Notes: a model not told the origin generated them from the letters alone. DNA of 64,000 nucleotides from Tricholoma matsutake (GCA_026075535.2 AP026541.1:3038001-3102000); one strand, 5' to 3'; shown: positions 1 through 12,420, counted from the first letter of the stretch. Numbers and translations: made by a program.

Positions 1-881
1 GGGGTGGGGTGTGTCACTTCTTGTTCATCACTGCTCCCATCCCTGTTATCCACCTTGCAAGCAGAGGCTCGCAATGGTGGTGGGGCGGTGCTGTTGATGG
101 TGTCATCTTGTTGTTATAGCACCATTAGAACCTAAAAGTCAAATAAAAACATTAGTTAGTTAGGAAAAAACAAGAACAAAAGACAGAGAAAAATACCTAG
201 GGCCCAAACGACGATAGACATCATTTGGGCCAGTTATAGCACCATTAGAACCTAAAAGTTGAATAAAAACATTAGTTAGTTAGGAAAAAACAAGAACAAA
301 AGATAGAAAAAAATACCTAGGGCCCAAACAATGATAGACATCGTTTGGACCCATTATAGCACTATTAGAACCTAAAAGTTGGCTAAAAACATTAGTTAGT
401 TAGGAAAAAACAAGAACGAAAGATAGAAAAAAAATACTTAGGGCCATTAGAACCTAAAAGTTGAATTAAAACATTACTTAGTTAGGAAAAAACAAGAACG
501 AAAGATAGAAATAATACCTAGGGCCCAAATGATGACAGATGTCATTTGGGCTGGTTATAGCACCATTAGAACCTAAAAGTTGAATAAAAATGTTAGTTAG
601 TTAGGAAAAAACAAGAACGAAAGATAGAAAAAAAATACCTAGGGCCCAAATGACGATAGACGTCATTTGGGCTGGTTATAGCACCATTAGAACCTAAAAG
701 TTGAATAAAAACATTAGTTAGTTAGAAAAAAACAAGAATGAAAGATACCCACATCATACCCATAACACTGTGGAAACAGGTATGGTATTGCCCAGGTATG
801 GCAACTTCTGACCCATACCCGTAACCATGCATACCCATAACCATATTATCATGGGTTTACCCATACCCGTGTCATGCCTTA
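1..881 (-). mobile_element. Non-autonomous hAT-like element, right-hand part
   Basis: The last ~130 bp (about 750-881) are the reverse complement of the left end of the complete element at 7326-8478. Both have a GGGTATGGGTA-type subterminal region, a CCACAGTGTTA block, and an end reading TARGGCAxGxCAxGGGT. Here the terminus is more mutated (…GTGTCATGCCTTA at 869-881). The left end lies outside the window, so no target duplication can be checked; the bases that would form it are 882-889. No transposase is visible. The interior is the array at 114-740. I infer hAT from the 8-bp duplication of the relative at 7326. Confidence 0.6.
114..740 (-). repeat. 120-bp tandem array of exon/intron-like units
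   Basis: Units start near 114, 234, 354, 441 (short unit), 555 and 675. On the minus strand each reads as a ~55-nt exon-like block followed by a 65-nt intron-like block. The latter starts GTATTTTTT, has a branch-point-like TAACTAAC and ends CAACTTTTAG. The exon-like block contains an imperfect palindrome, GGCCCAAAYGA…TCRTTTGGGCC (200-231, 320-351, 521-552, 642-673). There is no long open frame. The same module occurs at 7567-7855 and 26421-26451. Confidence 0.85.
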
Positions 882-2358
882 ATGGCCCCAAAGTCTCACT
901 CAGCTAAACCTGCATCTGGCTCCAAGGCGAAATTGACATCAAGTACATCTGCTGCAAAAACCAAGCAGGAGTTGCTGAAGGGTCATAAACCAGGCTTGTA
1001 TTTTGTCTTCCTGTGTGACAATTACTCATTGCATCCAAAAAACAAAGGGAAACAAGAAAATCAAACAGGAATTATTGAAGGGTTGTAAACTAGGTTAGTA
1101 CTTTGTCCTCCTGCTCAGCAATTGCTTATTGTATTCACAAAACCATAGCTGTAACCCCTAGCATGAAGGAAAACCACAAGATAAAGCAGGAATTTCTGAA
1201 GAACTCTAAATGAGGTCGGTACTTTGTTATCTCTAACGACAATCACTTATTGCATCCAAAACATAGCCATATCCTCCAGCGCACAGGAAAGCTGTGATGC
1301 ACGATTAAAAAAACTGGGTTGGTACTTTGTTATATCTCACGATGATCACTTATTGCATCCAAAACATAGCTGTATCCTCCAGTGCACAGGAAAGCCGTGA
1401 CACATGATTAAAAGAACTGGAAGGCAGGTCAATATCCATGGACTGTTCATAATGCTAATTATTTCCTGTTTTCAGCTGAGAACAATGGCTTGCAAAGGAC
1501 TCTAGCTATGAAGGAACATCCTGCAACTATAACAATGATACCACACCCAGAAAAGGGAGTTGCCAGTAACGGATTCAACCTACAAGAGGCCATGGGGCTT
1601 GTGGATGATGGGGAGACATACAACCTTCTTTGAGTGAGTCCTACCAGCATGCGCACTTATCTCTCACTCATGATTGTAGCACACTGTTCAGGACCTATCA
1701 GCTAAAGCAGGGCTCAACTGTGCAGTATTGTGGCACTGTCAACCCAAAGAACTTATTAGCAAGATTATTGGAGCCGTATGTGTCCTTCCTTTTTACTTTT
1801 TACATGTCATATCTTTCTAACAATATTATACTCTAGGCACAACAGTGTCACGGCTATTTCAAGCAGTTCCCACATGGTTGGCCCATTGAAGAATTCCTCA
1901 AATTGAATCTGAAGAATAAATGTGCGTATGCACGCAAACGAGGATATCTGGGAGATCAGACAAATCGTGATAAGGAAGGGGACAATGGTGGTGAAGGAAG
2001 CAAAGGAAAAGGAAGCAAAGGAGAAGGAAGCAAAGGAGAAGGAAGCAAAGGAGAAGGAAGTGATGATGGGAATGATGGTGTCAAGGGGGCTAGTAGCAAT
2101 GGCAGTGACATTGGGGGCAGTAACGAGTCAGGCAATGATGACGACCAGGGCGGCAATGACAACAGGGCTGGTGACTGCGGTGACTATGACAGGGCGGGCA
2201 GCTACGATGGGGCTGGTGGTAACAGAGCTGGTGTCTATGATGGAGCTGGTGACTATGATGGATCCAGTGACTATGACAGAGCCAGTGGCCATGATGGAGC
2301 CAGTGACCATGAGGATGAGGGCTCTGCAGATGAGGAGGAGGGCCTGGAATATTATTAG
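882..2358 (+). pseudogene. Unrecognised multi-exon gene, Gly/Asp-rich C-terminus, broken
   Basis: A coherent spliced model can be read. A possible first exon starts at ATG 882 (MAPKSHSAKP, Lys/Ser-rich). Exons then follow at 1476-1633, 1680-1775 and 1837-2358, separated by introns 1634-1679 (GTGAGT…TGTAG) and 1776-1836 (GTATGT…CTCTAG), both phase 0. The third exon reads AQQCHGYFKQFPHGWPIEEF, then a basic patch (YARKRG), then a low-complexity tail of SKGEG repeats and DGAG/YDGA-type Gly-Asp repeats ending in EEEGLEYY. Codon 1631-1633 is TGA exactly at the donor, probably a former CGA. I do not recognise the family; it resembles unnamed proteins that travel with basidiomycete transposons. Expression is unlikely. 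Confidence 0.45.
992..1420. repeat. Degenerate ~100-bp tandem repeat
   Basis: Four diverged units begin near 992, 1091, 1214 and 1316. They share the blocks TACTTTGTTAT, CTTATTGCATCCAAAACATAG and GCACAGGAAAGC. The last two units are the most alike and differ mostly by C/T and G/A changes. The array lies between the putative first and second exons of the broken gene at 882-2358. Confidence 0.65.
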
Positions 2359-3299
2359 GATGAGTGATATTTGGGGTAGGCTGAGGAAGAGGACCAATTC
2401 TACTGACAATAGTAGCTATTCAATGAGTTGTAGTCTGGATCTTAACTGATGAATTAGTTCTTTTAAATGGATAAATTGTTTATATTTCAAATGTTCTATG
2501 GTTTCTGAATAGCCTATTGAAAGTGGATGATTTTACATATTTTATGGTTACCAAATAGCCTATCGAAAATGGATGATTTTAATGTTCTACGGTTACTGAA
2601 TAAATCTACCTGGAGTGGATGAATTTTCTATGACATGGTAAAAATGACATGGTATGAAACGTGCCATTTTCGACATGAATTTCACCACTTTGGTTTGTCC
2701 CTTTAAAAAGTGAAAATGATACCATGGCATCATACAATTACCAGCTGATAGGTATACCACTCTGGGATGAAATTTATTCCCTCCTGTGGATTGTATTCAT
2801 TCCCTCTGTGGATGAAATTTATTCCCTACTGTGGATTGTATTCATTCCCTCTGTAGATGAAGTTTATTCCCTCTGTGGATTGTATTTATTCCCTCTGTAG
2901 ATGAAATTTATTCCCTCCAGGTATTATATTCAGTACTTGAGGACACTAATAATGGTATGAATTTACATATATAAGTGGGGAGAATTGGGGTGTGAATTTC
3001 CGGTGTTGGGGGGTCCACAGTGAAAGGGCTGAGGGTGCATGTGTAATGATCACTCGTGATCTCTGGACTTCAAAATGTACTGTGTTCTGTTTGGTCCTCA
3101 AACTGGCTCCTAAATTCTATTTAGGACTTGTCAATAGCTCAGGGTATTGTGAAAAAAATCTGGTATCAACCTTGAGATGATCCAAAGACCCATAAACTTC
3201 CTGCAGTGGTATTTGTGGAATGCCCAGGTTATTCTGGTATGTATGTTTCTCTCCACATCCAAACATTGTCTGATAAATATACCAGGCCCTCAGACACCA
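2359..3299. repeat. Non-coding stretch with two short tandem repeats
   Basis: 2498-2630 holds about three units of a ~55-60-bp repeat (GTTACTGAATAGCCTAT…GTGGATGATTTTA). 2766-2916 holds about three and a half units of a ~45-50-bp repeat alternating GATGAAATTTATTCCCT and TGTGGATTGTATTCATTCCC. I see no supported gene. The 3' end of the neighbouring minus-strand Helitron may lie in or near here, but I found no clear terminal hairpin plus CTRR. Confidence 0.6.
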
Positions 3300-3469
3300 G
3301 GCTGGCATGGGGTTAATTGATCATGGGTTTCTATCTCTCTGGTTGTTCAGGGCCTCACATTAGAATGTGCCATAATTGACCTTGGACCAAAGGACTTTTC
3401 ATCTGGGCTGTCATTTGTTGCAATTTCCTGGGTCAAAAAATTGAAGGGGCTAGCCTTTTGTGTCCCAGT

Positions 3470-4920
3470 TAGTGATGTTCTGGCCCGGCTTGGCCTGAGG
3501 CAGCTTTGGCCTGCTGAAATCCTGGGCCAAGCTAAAGCCACCACTCACAGCTTGGCTTTGGCCTGGCCTGGCCTGGCCCAGGCCACAGCTTTTAGCACAC
3601 AAAGTCGATCTTGATAGTGTAGGGGCTGGGGGTGATGGGTTTGGCAGTTTTTTTTTTGAGGCATCATTAATATTCATTGATTGCATCTGGTATATCAAAT
3701 TTACTTGCAAAATCACTATATTGAAAGATCATGGCTGCATCTTCCTCTCACCTCATCAGATCTTAAATATGTTTGAAAACTGGTTAGGATAAATCCAAAA
3801 TTTAGCCTGAATGATGCACAACTCACCTATATCTTGCTTTGATCTTGCTATATCTAGCTTTCTCATAAAATCACTATATCAAGAGAATGTGGTAGTGCAT
3901 TCCTCTCGTCTCATCGGATCTGAAATTTGTAAGGAAAACTTGTTAGGATTGATCCAAAGTTCAGCCTGAACAATGTACAACTCACTTAAGTAGTAGCATT
4001 ACCTATCCTGCTATATTTAGCATTCTCGTGAAATCACTATATTGAGAGAACATGGTGGCACATTCCTCTCGTCTCATCAGATCTGAAATATGCGAGAAAA
4101 ACTGGTTAGGATCAATCCAAAGTTCACCCCAAATGATGCACAACTCACCCAATAGCATTACCTATCCTGCTATATTTAGCTTTCTCATAAAATCACCATA
4201 TTGAGAGAACGCGGTGGCGCATTCCTCTCATCTCATCAGATCTTAAGTCTGAGAGAAAAACTGGTTAGGATCAATCCAAAGTTCAGCCTGAACAGTGCCC
4301 AACTCACCTAGTAGCATTATCTATCCTGCTACATCTAATTTGCTCATAAAATCACCATATCAAAAGAACGTGGTGACGTGTTCCTCTCGTCTCATCAGAT
4401 CTAAAATCCGTGATTAAAATAGGTTAGGATAGATCCAACATTCAGCCTGAACAATGCAAGACTCACCCAGTAGCCTTAGCTGTTATTCTGCCACTATCAT
4501 GATATCGGAGTCAGGCCAAAAGATCTGAATGCACTTCAAGGTAACAAGCTTATGATCAGTATGATAGTCATAAAAATGAGTGAGATACTTCAAACTTTGT
4601 GCAGTAGACTTGGGTAGACAGTAGAAGAAGCAGTTGGTGGTTTTGTTGCGATATCGCTTATGTGCATATGGTTGTTACTACACATTTGATTGATGCTTGG
4701 CCATTTCCGGAACTTGCAACTGAAGTGTGTTGGCATGCCACAAGCTTGCCACAAGCTACATGTAATGAACAGAGTACATTTCAAGAAAGTCAAGTTGATA
4801 CAAGCTTTACAAAGTCATGATTTACAAGAAGTTTCAGTAAAATTTAGTATGACTAAAGCCGTGGCCTGAGCTGGCAGCTTTGGCTTTCAGCTACTCTGAG
4901 CTGGGCCAGGCACATCACTA
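3470..4920 (-). mobile_element. Non-autonomous hAT element, 1451 bp, in Helitron
   Basis: The terminal inverted repeats read TAGTGATGttCTGGCCC at the left and GGGCCAGgcACATCACTA at the right. The flanks carry a perfect 8-bp duplication, GTCCCAGT, at 3462-3469 and 4921-4928. This is the target-site length of hAT transposons. Subterminal GGCCTGG/CCAGGCC motifs are repeated at both ends, as expected of transposase-binding regions. No transposase is present; the interior is the tandem array at 3705-4480. Removing the element rejoins Helitron-side coding sequence on both sides (ASPFNFLTQE and upstream). Confidence 0.9.
3705..4480 (-). repeat. ~158-bp tandem exon/intron-like array inside hAT
   Basis: Five units start near 3711, 3868, 4031, 4191 and 4348. 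On the minus strand each has a ~93-97-nt exon-like block beginning ATCTGATGAGAYGAGAGG, then a 65-nt intron-like block GTGAGTTGTGC…TCCTAACC…TTTAAG. The exon-like block is related to that of the 159-bp array at 53270-54620. Many differences between units are C/T or G/A at former CpG sites. Confidence 0.8.
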
Positions 4921-7325
4921 GTCCCAGTAAAATCATAGGCTCTAGTCCATCGACATCTTCATCTGAAGCCTTTTTGGCAGCAGGACTGTTATGTTTAGCC
5001 TGACATCAAACCACAGGCCTTCCAGTGCCTCCTAGATGTCGGGTATATTGCACTCATGCACTGCAGCTTGAGTTGGTAAAAGGTGCAAGACCTCATTAAA
5101 CTGTATGTGATCCTCTGGTGTAAAATTGGGCCAGAATTGGGTGGAAAACAGCTCATAGTCATCTGAAGATGTTGAGTATGTATGAAGTCAAAGCAGAGCA
5201 TCTCAAAATTTGATCTGCTCAGGATCTTCACCTTCTTGGCAGAAAATATGGCTGAGAGTAATAGACTGTTGAAAGGATTCAAAGACTCAATGCCCTTCCA
5301 ATGCAAGACCCAAGCGCCATCCACCAGAAGTTTTGGATGAATATAGAGGAGTATCACCAATTGGCGGAAGTTGTGCAAAGTCTCCAAATAATATAGCTGG
5401 AAGACCACCTAATGTATCCTCAGAAGCTGCAGGAAATATTTGCCGCAACCACCTATCTGGTTGACCCATTTGAGCACATCCCATCATAGATTTTTCATCC
5501 AAGATGAGAAGTTTGACACCCCTGCAATGAATTTGAGACCGTTGCAGTGCAGAATCTCCTAACTGGCTGAGTAACTGCTGGAACTCTTTTCCCTCCTTTA
5601 CTGGAATAGATAGCCCAAAGTTTATTGTCCAGCCTCAAATTCCAAATGCTGAGATTCCAGTGGGTGCCAGTTGAACAATGAGATCTGTTCCTTCTAGCTC
5701 ATCTGCAAACATTTCTCAGAGTGCTGTAGATATGGCCCATATGAGAAATGACTTTCCAGTTCCAGCAGTGCCATCAACATTGATGTGAAATGGTGGTGGT
5801 TTTAGGAATCCATCATTTTCCTTCAACTTTTTGAAGTAGGCCATTACTTGAAGAAAGACATCCCTTTGCTCTGCTTTGAGACTGGCATAATCAACCTCTG
5901 GAAGAATCTGAACATTATCATTAGGAGATTCCTTGACCTGAGCTGCTAGCCATCTAGATGCCTCCCAAATAACTTCAGCAGAAGGAGCCCCTTCATGCCA
6001 GTCATACTCAAGATCCATGTCATGCAAGCCCAGATTTGGTAAAGTGGATTCTACAGCTTGATTTGGTAGACATGCTGCCTCCCTCATCCAGTCTGCATGA
6101 TAGTCCTCCTCAACATCTCCTGGAACAGACTCTGTATCAGAATCATCATCAGGATCATCTGGATCATCATTATCAGAATGTATCATTATGGACATGATGG
6201 AGGTCAAGGCAGTGGAGATGATAAGCAGCTTTCCAAGTAGGGCAGCCTTGAAGAAGATCATCGGGATCTGTAAAAGGGTGATTGAGAATCATATGTGCAT
6301 AGCAGTATTTCTCATAAGTCTCTTCATGCACTGGATCTGGATGGTAACATGGCCAGATATTTACAATATATGACTTGGCACCTTGAAGACCATGTCTGAC
6401 AATTTGGTTTCCTCTCCAATCCCAATTGGTTGCAAAGTCCAGTAGAGTAATATCAGCTGCAGGATGAGGATTTCCAGGATAGTGTTTGTAACGTCTACAT
6501 GTGTTGAATTTGAATGTTCAAAGTCAAGACATTCACTAGCATCTGGAGAAACACAAAGTGATCAAGTTTGCTGAGATGAGTGAATGAGCTTACAGCCCAG
6601 AAGGATATGACATGTTTCCTGGCCTGAAATATTGTGTTCTGCAACAAAAGAGGAAAGCATTTTCTGATATTCTATTCCAGCAGCATCTGTGTCCTGCAGG
6701 CATGAGATTGCTGTCTGAAGTGATTTGTTATATGTAGTTGATGAGGTTTCTCCTTTACTTGCATACTTGGCCACATATGCAATTACAGCCTCTTTGGGGA
6801 TGACTGGATGGAAATCAATGTTGGCTCTCCATCCTAGGATAAATCCAGCATTGTAACTGTTTATGATAGGATCATTCTGACAAGTATGCAGTTCTGTAAA
6901 GTCCCAAGTAGGCTCCTTGGCATATGTTGAGGCATCTCTACATTCCTTGGGAAACCCAAAGCGACAAAAAGTTTCTCCTGTTTCTTTTTTGTGCTTTTCA
7001 CAACAACCAGCTACACACTGTCTGTGTCATTGCAAGTGATTAAGCATCTCTGCCAATTCTAATTTAGTGTCCTCCAGTGTGGAGAAAAGGTGGGCTGATG
7101 GATGAATAGCTGCAGGAGGGCATGATATGTCAGGATGCCAAGTAAAGACATGCTGATCCCAATAGTTGATGAAAATTTGCAAGTCAACCACATTTGACAT
7201 ATCGAGAGACTCTATTTGAGGTGCATCCTCAAACCAAAGAAATCCATGAATATGGCTGCTTCCACAATGTTGCCACTCATATCTCCACCAATAGTCCTTG
7301 ACTTTGAACTTTGGCTTGATGTAGT

Positions 7326-8478
7326 TAGGGCACGGCATGGGTATGGGTAACACCATGTCTTTCTGGTCACAGGTATGCATGGGTATGGGTATGGGTATGG
7401 GATTGCCATACCCAGGCAACACCGTACCCTTTTCCACAGTGTTACAGGCATGTGCAGGTATGCCGGTACCTGGATTTTGGTCAGGTGAGTAATCATCTGA
7501 CCTTGTTGAATACTCATGACACATCTATTTCTAAACTATATGACAATCCAACCACCACCATAGCATGGCCCAAACAATGCAAATCGTCATTTGGGCCTAT
7601 AGTAAGTTTTTTTGTGTTTCATTTCTTGTTTTTTGTAAACTAATTGATTATGTTTCTTCTTTTTCAGGTTCTAAACTACTGATAATGATGGATGATGACA
7701 GCTAATGACACACACCCAACAGTGCCACATCACCTGGGCCCAAACAACATGATTGCATCATTTGGGCCTATGGTAAGTTTTTTTTTCATTCATTTCTTTT
7801 TTTGTAAACTAACTATTTTGTTTCTTTCATTTCATAGGTTGGAATTCCCTCAGAATGAGGAGCTCACACAGAACGACCCCACCCCAACGCTGCCATGTCA
7901 CAATGGCACACCACCTGCCCCAGCCTCATGAGCAACTGCTCATGGGGTGGATAGCGGGTGGAATGATGATGATGACCAGGAGGAGGACCCAAGGACCCAA
8001 CTGCTTGTGGGGTGGAATTGGGGATTGATGACTACAGGCAGCACCCCCCCCCCTCTCTTGCTGCAAATGTGAGCAGGGTGGTTACTCATTCTGTTCTCAG
8101 TGACTACAGGCACCACCCCCCTCCCTTGCTCCAAACGTGAGAGGGGGGGTTTTTTGTTTTGTTTTCATTGACTACAGGCACCACCACCCCCTCCCTCACT
8201 CTAAATGCGGAGGAGGGGGTTTTCTATATTGGTTTAATGTAATTTATCTATTAGAATAGGTCCACCACCCCCAACCCTCACTCCAAACGCGAGCAAGGGG
8301 GTTTCTATTAACTTAATTTACTATTAAAATATGTATTCTTCTCAAAACCCCCAAATAACCATGGGTAACCCATGGAAACCCGCAGTAACACCATACCCAT
8401 ACCTGTGCAGGTACGGTGTTCATGGGTATGGGTAGGATATGAGGGAATATACCTGAGGGTTACCCATGCCGTGCCCTA
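7326..8478. mobile_element. Non-autonomous hAT element, 1153 bp, in Rep domain
   Basis: The inverted repeats are perfect over 17 bp: TAGGGCACGGCATGGGT at 7326-7342 and ACCCATGCCGTGCCCTA at 8462-8478. A perfect 8-bp duplication GATGTAGT flanks them (7318-7325 and 8479-8486). Subterminal GGGTATGGGTATGGG arrays follow. The interior has two exon/intron-like units (7567-7855) and C-rich repeats around CACCACCCCC (8040-8290). There is no transposase. The insertion interrupts the Helitron Rep domain directly upstream of its two-His motif. It is the best-preserved member of the family represented at 1-881 and 12599-13086. Confidence 0.92.
7567..7855 (+). repeat. Two palindrome-plus-intron modules
   Basis: Each unit has the palindromic block GGCCCAAAC…TTTGGGCC (7567-7597 and 7736-7768) followed at once by an intron-like stretch. 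The first is 66 nt, starting GTAAGTTTTTTT with branch-like CTAATTGA and ending TTTTTCAG. The second is 65 nt, starting GTAAGT with CTAACT and ending TTTCATAG. The sequence after the acceptor is GTTCTAA or GTTGGAA, as in the array at 114-740 (GTTCTAATGG). The modules are on the plus strand here, inverted relative to 114-740. Confidence 0.75.
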
Positions 8479-11195
8479 GATGTAGTATTCAAAGAATACC
8501 TCCCACCACTTCTGAAAGTAATATCCAGCTATAGCTGGATTCTCATTGAGACCCTTTATGAATGTTTGGTAAGCTGCTGCATCCTCTCCCTGCTCTGGAT
8601 CATAGTTGGGCATATGCTTGTGCATATCTGGCCACTGGATGTCTGCTGATGACACAGTGAAGAAGACATGAGGGGATTTGCATTCTGGTGATCATATCTG
8701 ACTAATCAGGTCCTGCTGAGCTTTCATCCAAAATAGTTTGGATCCAGGTAATTTGTCACCAGCACAAGAGACATGATTGGCAAGAGTATGAGCCTCATCA
8801 GAGTCAAGCATCTCACATATATCCTCAATGGTCAGTTGGTGATCCTGTTTGTGAGTAGTCAAGTACCACAATATTGCTTTTTTGGCTGCCTTTTGCATAG
8901 CAGTGTTTAGTGCCCAATATCAAAACCATGGATGTTGTGCAAAGTGGCCTCTTTCAAGGTGGATGAGATGTGCTGCCCATTCCTCCATCGAAACCTCAAT
9001 ATTTCTTGTCTCTGTGATATCCGCTTTGCCAGTACAAAAAAGAGTAGGAAAGGCATCTATTGCAATGGCATGACCTGTATACTCATTGATCAGAGTTCCA
9101 TGTATTTCAGGCATCATCAGAATAATAGGCTGGTCATTGTTGAATGCAGCATTGTGTAGTTGCTGCATTTCTGTCTCTTGTGTATGCACATTGGGTACGA
9201 ATCCTCATGTAAAGACAGGGTCTTGATGATCTATATGTTGATTGTCTCCTGTCTTGGCTTCTGGAGGGCCAGTTTCCTGAGCCACAGGATCATCCAACTC
9301 TTGTTGTTCAATAGTTCACAATTGATGATGCACAGAACCATCCAAAGGAAGCTGATTGAGAAGATTATAGTCCACTCTGACTGTTCTGTTGCAAAAAGTA
9401 GGATGTGAAACTTCTAGATAGCAAAGCCATGCCTCAATGTTTTGGTGACAGACACAAAAATTCTCATAAACAGCAAGATCTGTTTGCTGCTCTACCCCAG
9501 CACAGTGCATAATGATTATATCACAGTATTCAGGAAGCAAGGGAAGTTTGTGATGTAAAACTGATGTTTCTCGAGGAAAGTTACATATATGCCCAGTATA
9601 CTTGAATTGGCCACTGCGGACTTGCCATAGCTGAACCAATGCATGAACAGGAGAAATGAGCATTTCTTCCATTTGAGAAAGCTCAGGAAGATCAGGTGGA
9701 GGTATTCCAGGAAACATCTTGTTTGATGGTTTGTACTTGTCATCCTTTCTGCACTTAGCACAGGCTCCATCCTGAACATTGAGATCAAACCACTTTTCAT
9801 GGCACTGATTACACTGCTCCATCTTTATGTCCATAATCTTCTCCTGGGCTATGGCTAATAGTGCCTTCTCCTCAGCAGACACTGCTAATTCAGTAAGAGG
9901 ATCATGATTGGGTAGATCATTAGGAGGATCATGACTGGGCTGTGGCTGCAGCCCAGGTTGAGAAGCAGATGCAGCATTTTGGTGAGCATCAGGAGCAGGT
10001 GAGGGATTCAGTGGTAAGTTCATATCGAGATCTGCTATGTTTTGTGCAGCTGCTGCTTCAGCTTGCCATCACCAAGCAGCAGCATTAGTCAACTCTCTAC
10101 ACTGTGCACATTGCATTTGTAGATCAAATATATCTGAAGGGACCCAGTGGCCTGATTTTGTGCACCATAAAAGGCAAGGATTTAAGGGATGAACAACTCT
10201 TCCTCTAGCACCATGATGCTCTCTAGTGCTAAATTGAGCATGAGAAACAACTTGGGCAGGTATGTGATTGTTGAGATTAAGAAATGGCTGGGGTTGAGAA
10301 GGAGGCATTGGCAGAGGAGGAGGCATTAGTGGACTTGGGGGAGGCATTGGCAAAGGAGGAGGCAAAGGGGGGACTTGGAGGAAGCATTTGGGGAGGAGTA
10401 GGACTGTAGATGTCAGAGAATGCTCCTTCAGCAGCAGCAGGGATTGCATCTTGAAACAATTGTTGAGGACACAATTCAGGCATTTCATCATCAGATTGAT
10501 CCTGCATGTCCACTAGTACATCATGAAGCAGTAAATGTTGTATCCAGACAGATGGAGGAGTAGCCTGAATAGCAATCCAAGTTCTTTTAGCACAAATATC
10601 ACGAGATGTAGGAGTAGCTGGCATGCATTGGCTATGACAACAATGACCAGTGCCTTTTGGAGTAAATGGAGCTATCAGAGGTTGAATCAGTATGTGGTTA
10701 CCATCAAAAACCTTTCAGAAGACTCACAACCACCACCTTTAGTACATGGAAATGGAAATGATAGAGTGGATGATATATTGGGAGATAGTGCCAGAGCTGG
10801 AGCAGGAGGTGTAGGCAGATGCATGACATTCAGGATTTGTGACAGTGTGCATGGATGAGTTGCAGGGGTTAACTGGATTCTTGATGGTCCAACTACCCCA
10901 GAAGGTGGAGCATGATCAGGGTCTAAACATGCATGAGTTCCAAATAATCGTGATCTTAGTTAAACATTCAACATACAAATCACAGGACTCAGATTGTCAA
11001 CAGCAAAATCTGGTGTAAAGTCTGGGATAGGAGAGGGTCCTACAATATCCATATGAACAAATGTAATCAGAAACTACATAGTGCACACATACCAGGAACA
11101 GGTGCTGCATGCTGTTTTCCACATTGTTTGGCTTGGGCCTCACATTTCCTAAGCTTCTTGGCAGTAGCAAGAAGTGGATCTGATGAGGTAGGCAT

Positions 11196-12237
11196 ATTGC
11201 TAACTGCCCTCTTGCAAACACCGTAACAATAGACTAGTCCAAAGAAAACCCAAGAGCCAGATATAGAGCCAAAACAGGTGTTAAACCCATGTCCCCTGCT
11301 ATTCTACTAAAGATTCACCAGATTTCAACATGCCACAAGACAATGTTCAGGGGAAATTAATCCAAAGCTTATAGCAATCCCTGGTACACCCCTTTTCTGC
11401 TAGGCAGGTGGAAGTGTCAAGGGAGGCAGTAAAAGGTACTGGAAGCTCCTGACACCATTGAGTGAGAGAGGTCCAGGAGGGTCAGCAAACTGGGACTAAG
11501 CAGGTGGACTTCACTAAATGCCAATGTACAGTAAGTCACAATTGACAACCTCTTAGTGCACTATATAGTTGAAATCAGGATTATCAATAGCCAAAATGGG
11601 CAGAGTAGTCTCAGAAGCAGTAGCAAGCCCAAATGTAGCCAAAAATCACTGAGAAGCTTTGACAGATTATGTTGATTGTTGACATGCATTAAGGTTTCAC
11701 TCAGATTCAAACTCAGTCAGGGGACACCACACAGTGCAATTCCCATGGGGTCCTCAAAACCAAATAAGTACAAAACAAGCATCGCTTACAAATCATCTGC
11801 ATTTTGGTTCAGTAGCAGAATAGTGGGGAGCAAGCTCCCCAATAACTCTACACATGGCTGAGCCACAATAGGAGAATAAACTAGGAATGAAAAAAAAAAA
11901 AAAAAAAGCATTGTGCATGCCACTGTGCATGACATACATGACACCATGTGCTGAAACAAGTCTCCGAGTCCATCTTGAGATTCAACATGTTTCATAAGTT
12001 CCTAGGCCTAACTTAGTACATGTTTGGGTTAGGCATGTTGGCTCGTCTAATTCAGGCCAGCGACTGATCAGACCAATCTCAAGCAAAAATGCGGAATCAG
12101 GCTTTGTTGCCAAAACTTCACTGCAAGATCGCAGTAGAAGGTCATGAGATGTACAGGCTTCACAATTGATCCATCAGTAGAATCACACATCCCCTTTTTG
12201 ATGCTTATTCCACTTTCCAAAGTGATAAAAGCAAAAG
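11196..12237. other. Intergenic stretch, no supported gene
   Basis: This lies between the Helitron gene start and the 3' LTR of the minus-strand chromovirus. It is AT-rich with a poly-A run near 11890-11908 and only short open frames in all six frames. It may include the Helitron 5' end, but no clear TC-type terminus was found. Confidence 0.5.
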
Positions 12238-12420
12238 TGTAATCTCGGGGAGATTCACTAAACAAAAGACACAGGGAAAGAATGAGCAGAAGAGATCTAT
12301 TGGAAAACAACTCTAGAGTATGAAGATGATGGTGGTAGTGATCAGAGATTGGTAAGGATCAGTGTTGGCCAAAGTATGAGGCCTTTGGTAAATAAGTATA
12401 AGCAAGGGAACATCCTTACA
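12238..12420 (-). repeat. 3' LTR of minus-strand chromovirus
   Basis: 183 bp, nearly identical to 24979-25160; both read TGTAATCT on the left and CATCCTTACA on the right in plus orientation. Differences include CTCGGGG versus CTTGGGG (a CpG change) and a one-base difference in GTTGGCCAAAG. The polypurine tract complement follows directly at 12421. Confidence 0.92.

Larger units (their letters stand above)
3300..11195 (-). pseudogene. Helitron Rep-helicase gene (RepHel), interrupted
   Basis: A rolling-circle transposon protein is read on the minus strand from ATG 11195 through short introns (for example GTATGT…TGTAG near 11060). Order: Pro-rich N-terminus (10277-10624); a DUF6570-like region with Cys pairs (9316-9830; LSQMEEMLISPVHALVQLWQ); a Helitron_like_N Rep domain (8500-9189 and 7027-7320) with the two-His motif HCGSSHIHGFLW; then a PIF1-type helicase with Walker A DGTAGTGKSFL (~5735-5770), Walker B KLLILDEKSMMG (~5480-5520) and a GDFAQLPPIG motif (~5365). 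Two hAT elements split it at 3470 and 7326; the second falls inside the Rep domain. Several stops and frameshifts make it inactive. The Helitron ends were not located. Confidence 0.85.

Noticed and set aside
114..740. CRISPR-like array of regularly spaced repeats
   Set aside because: Whole 120-bp units are repeated with no unique spacers, and the genome is fungal.
3705..4480. Hammerhead ribozyme: CTGATGAG occurs in each unit of the array (and at 54457)
   Set aside because: The second conserved core piece (GAAA at the proper distance after a stem) is missing and no stem II/III pairing is evident.
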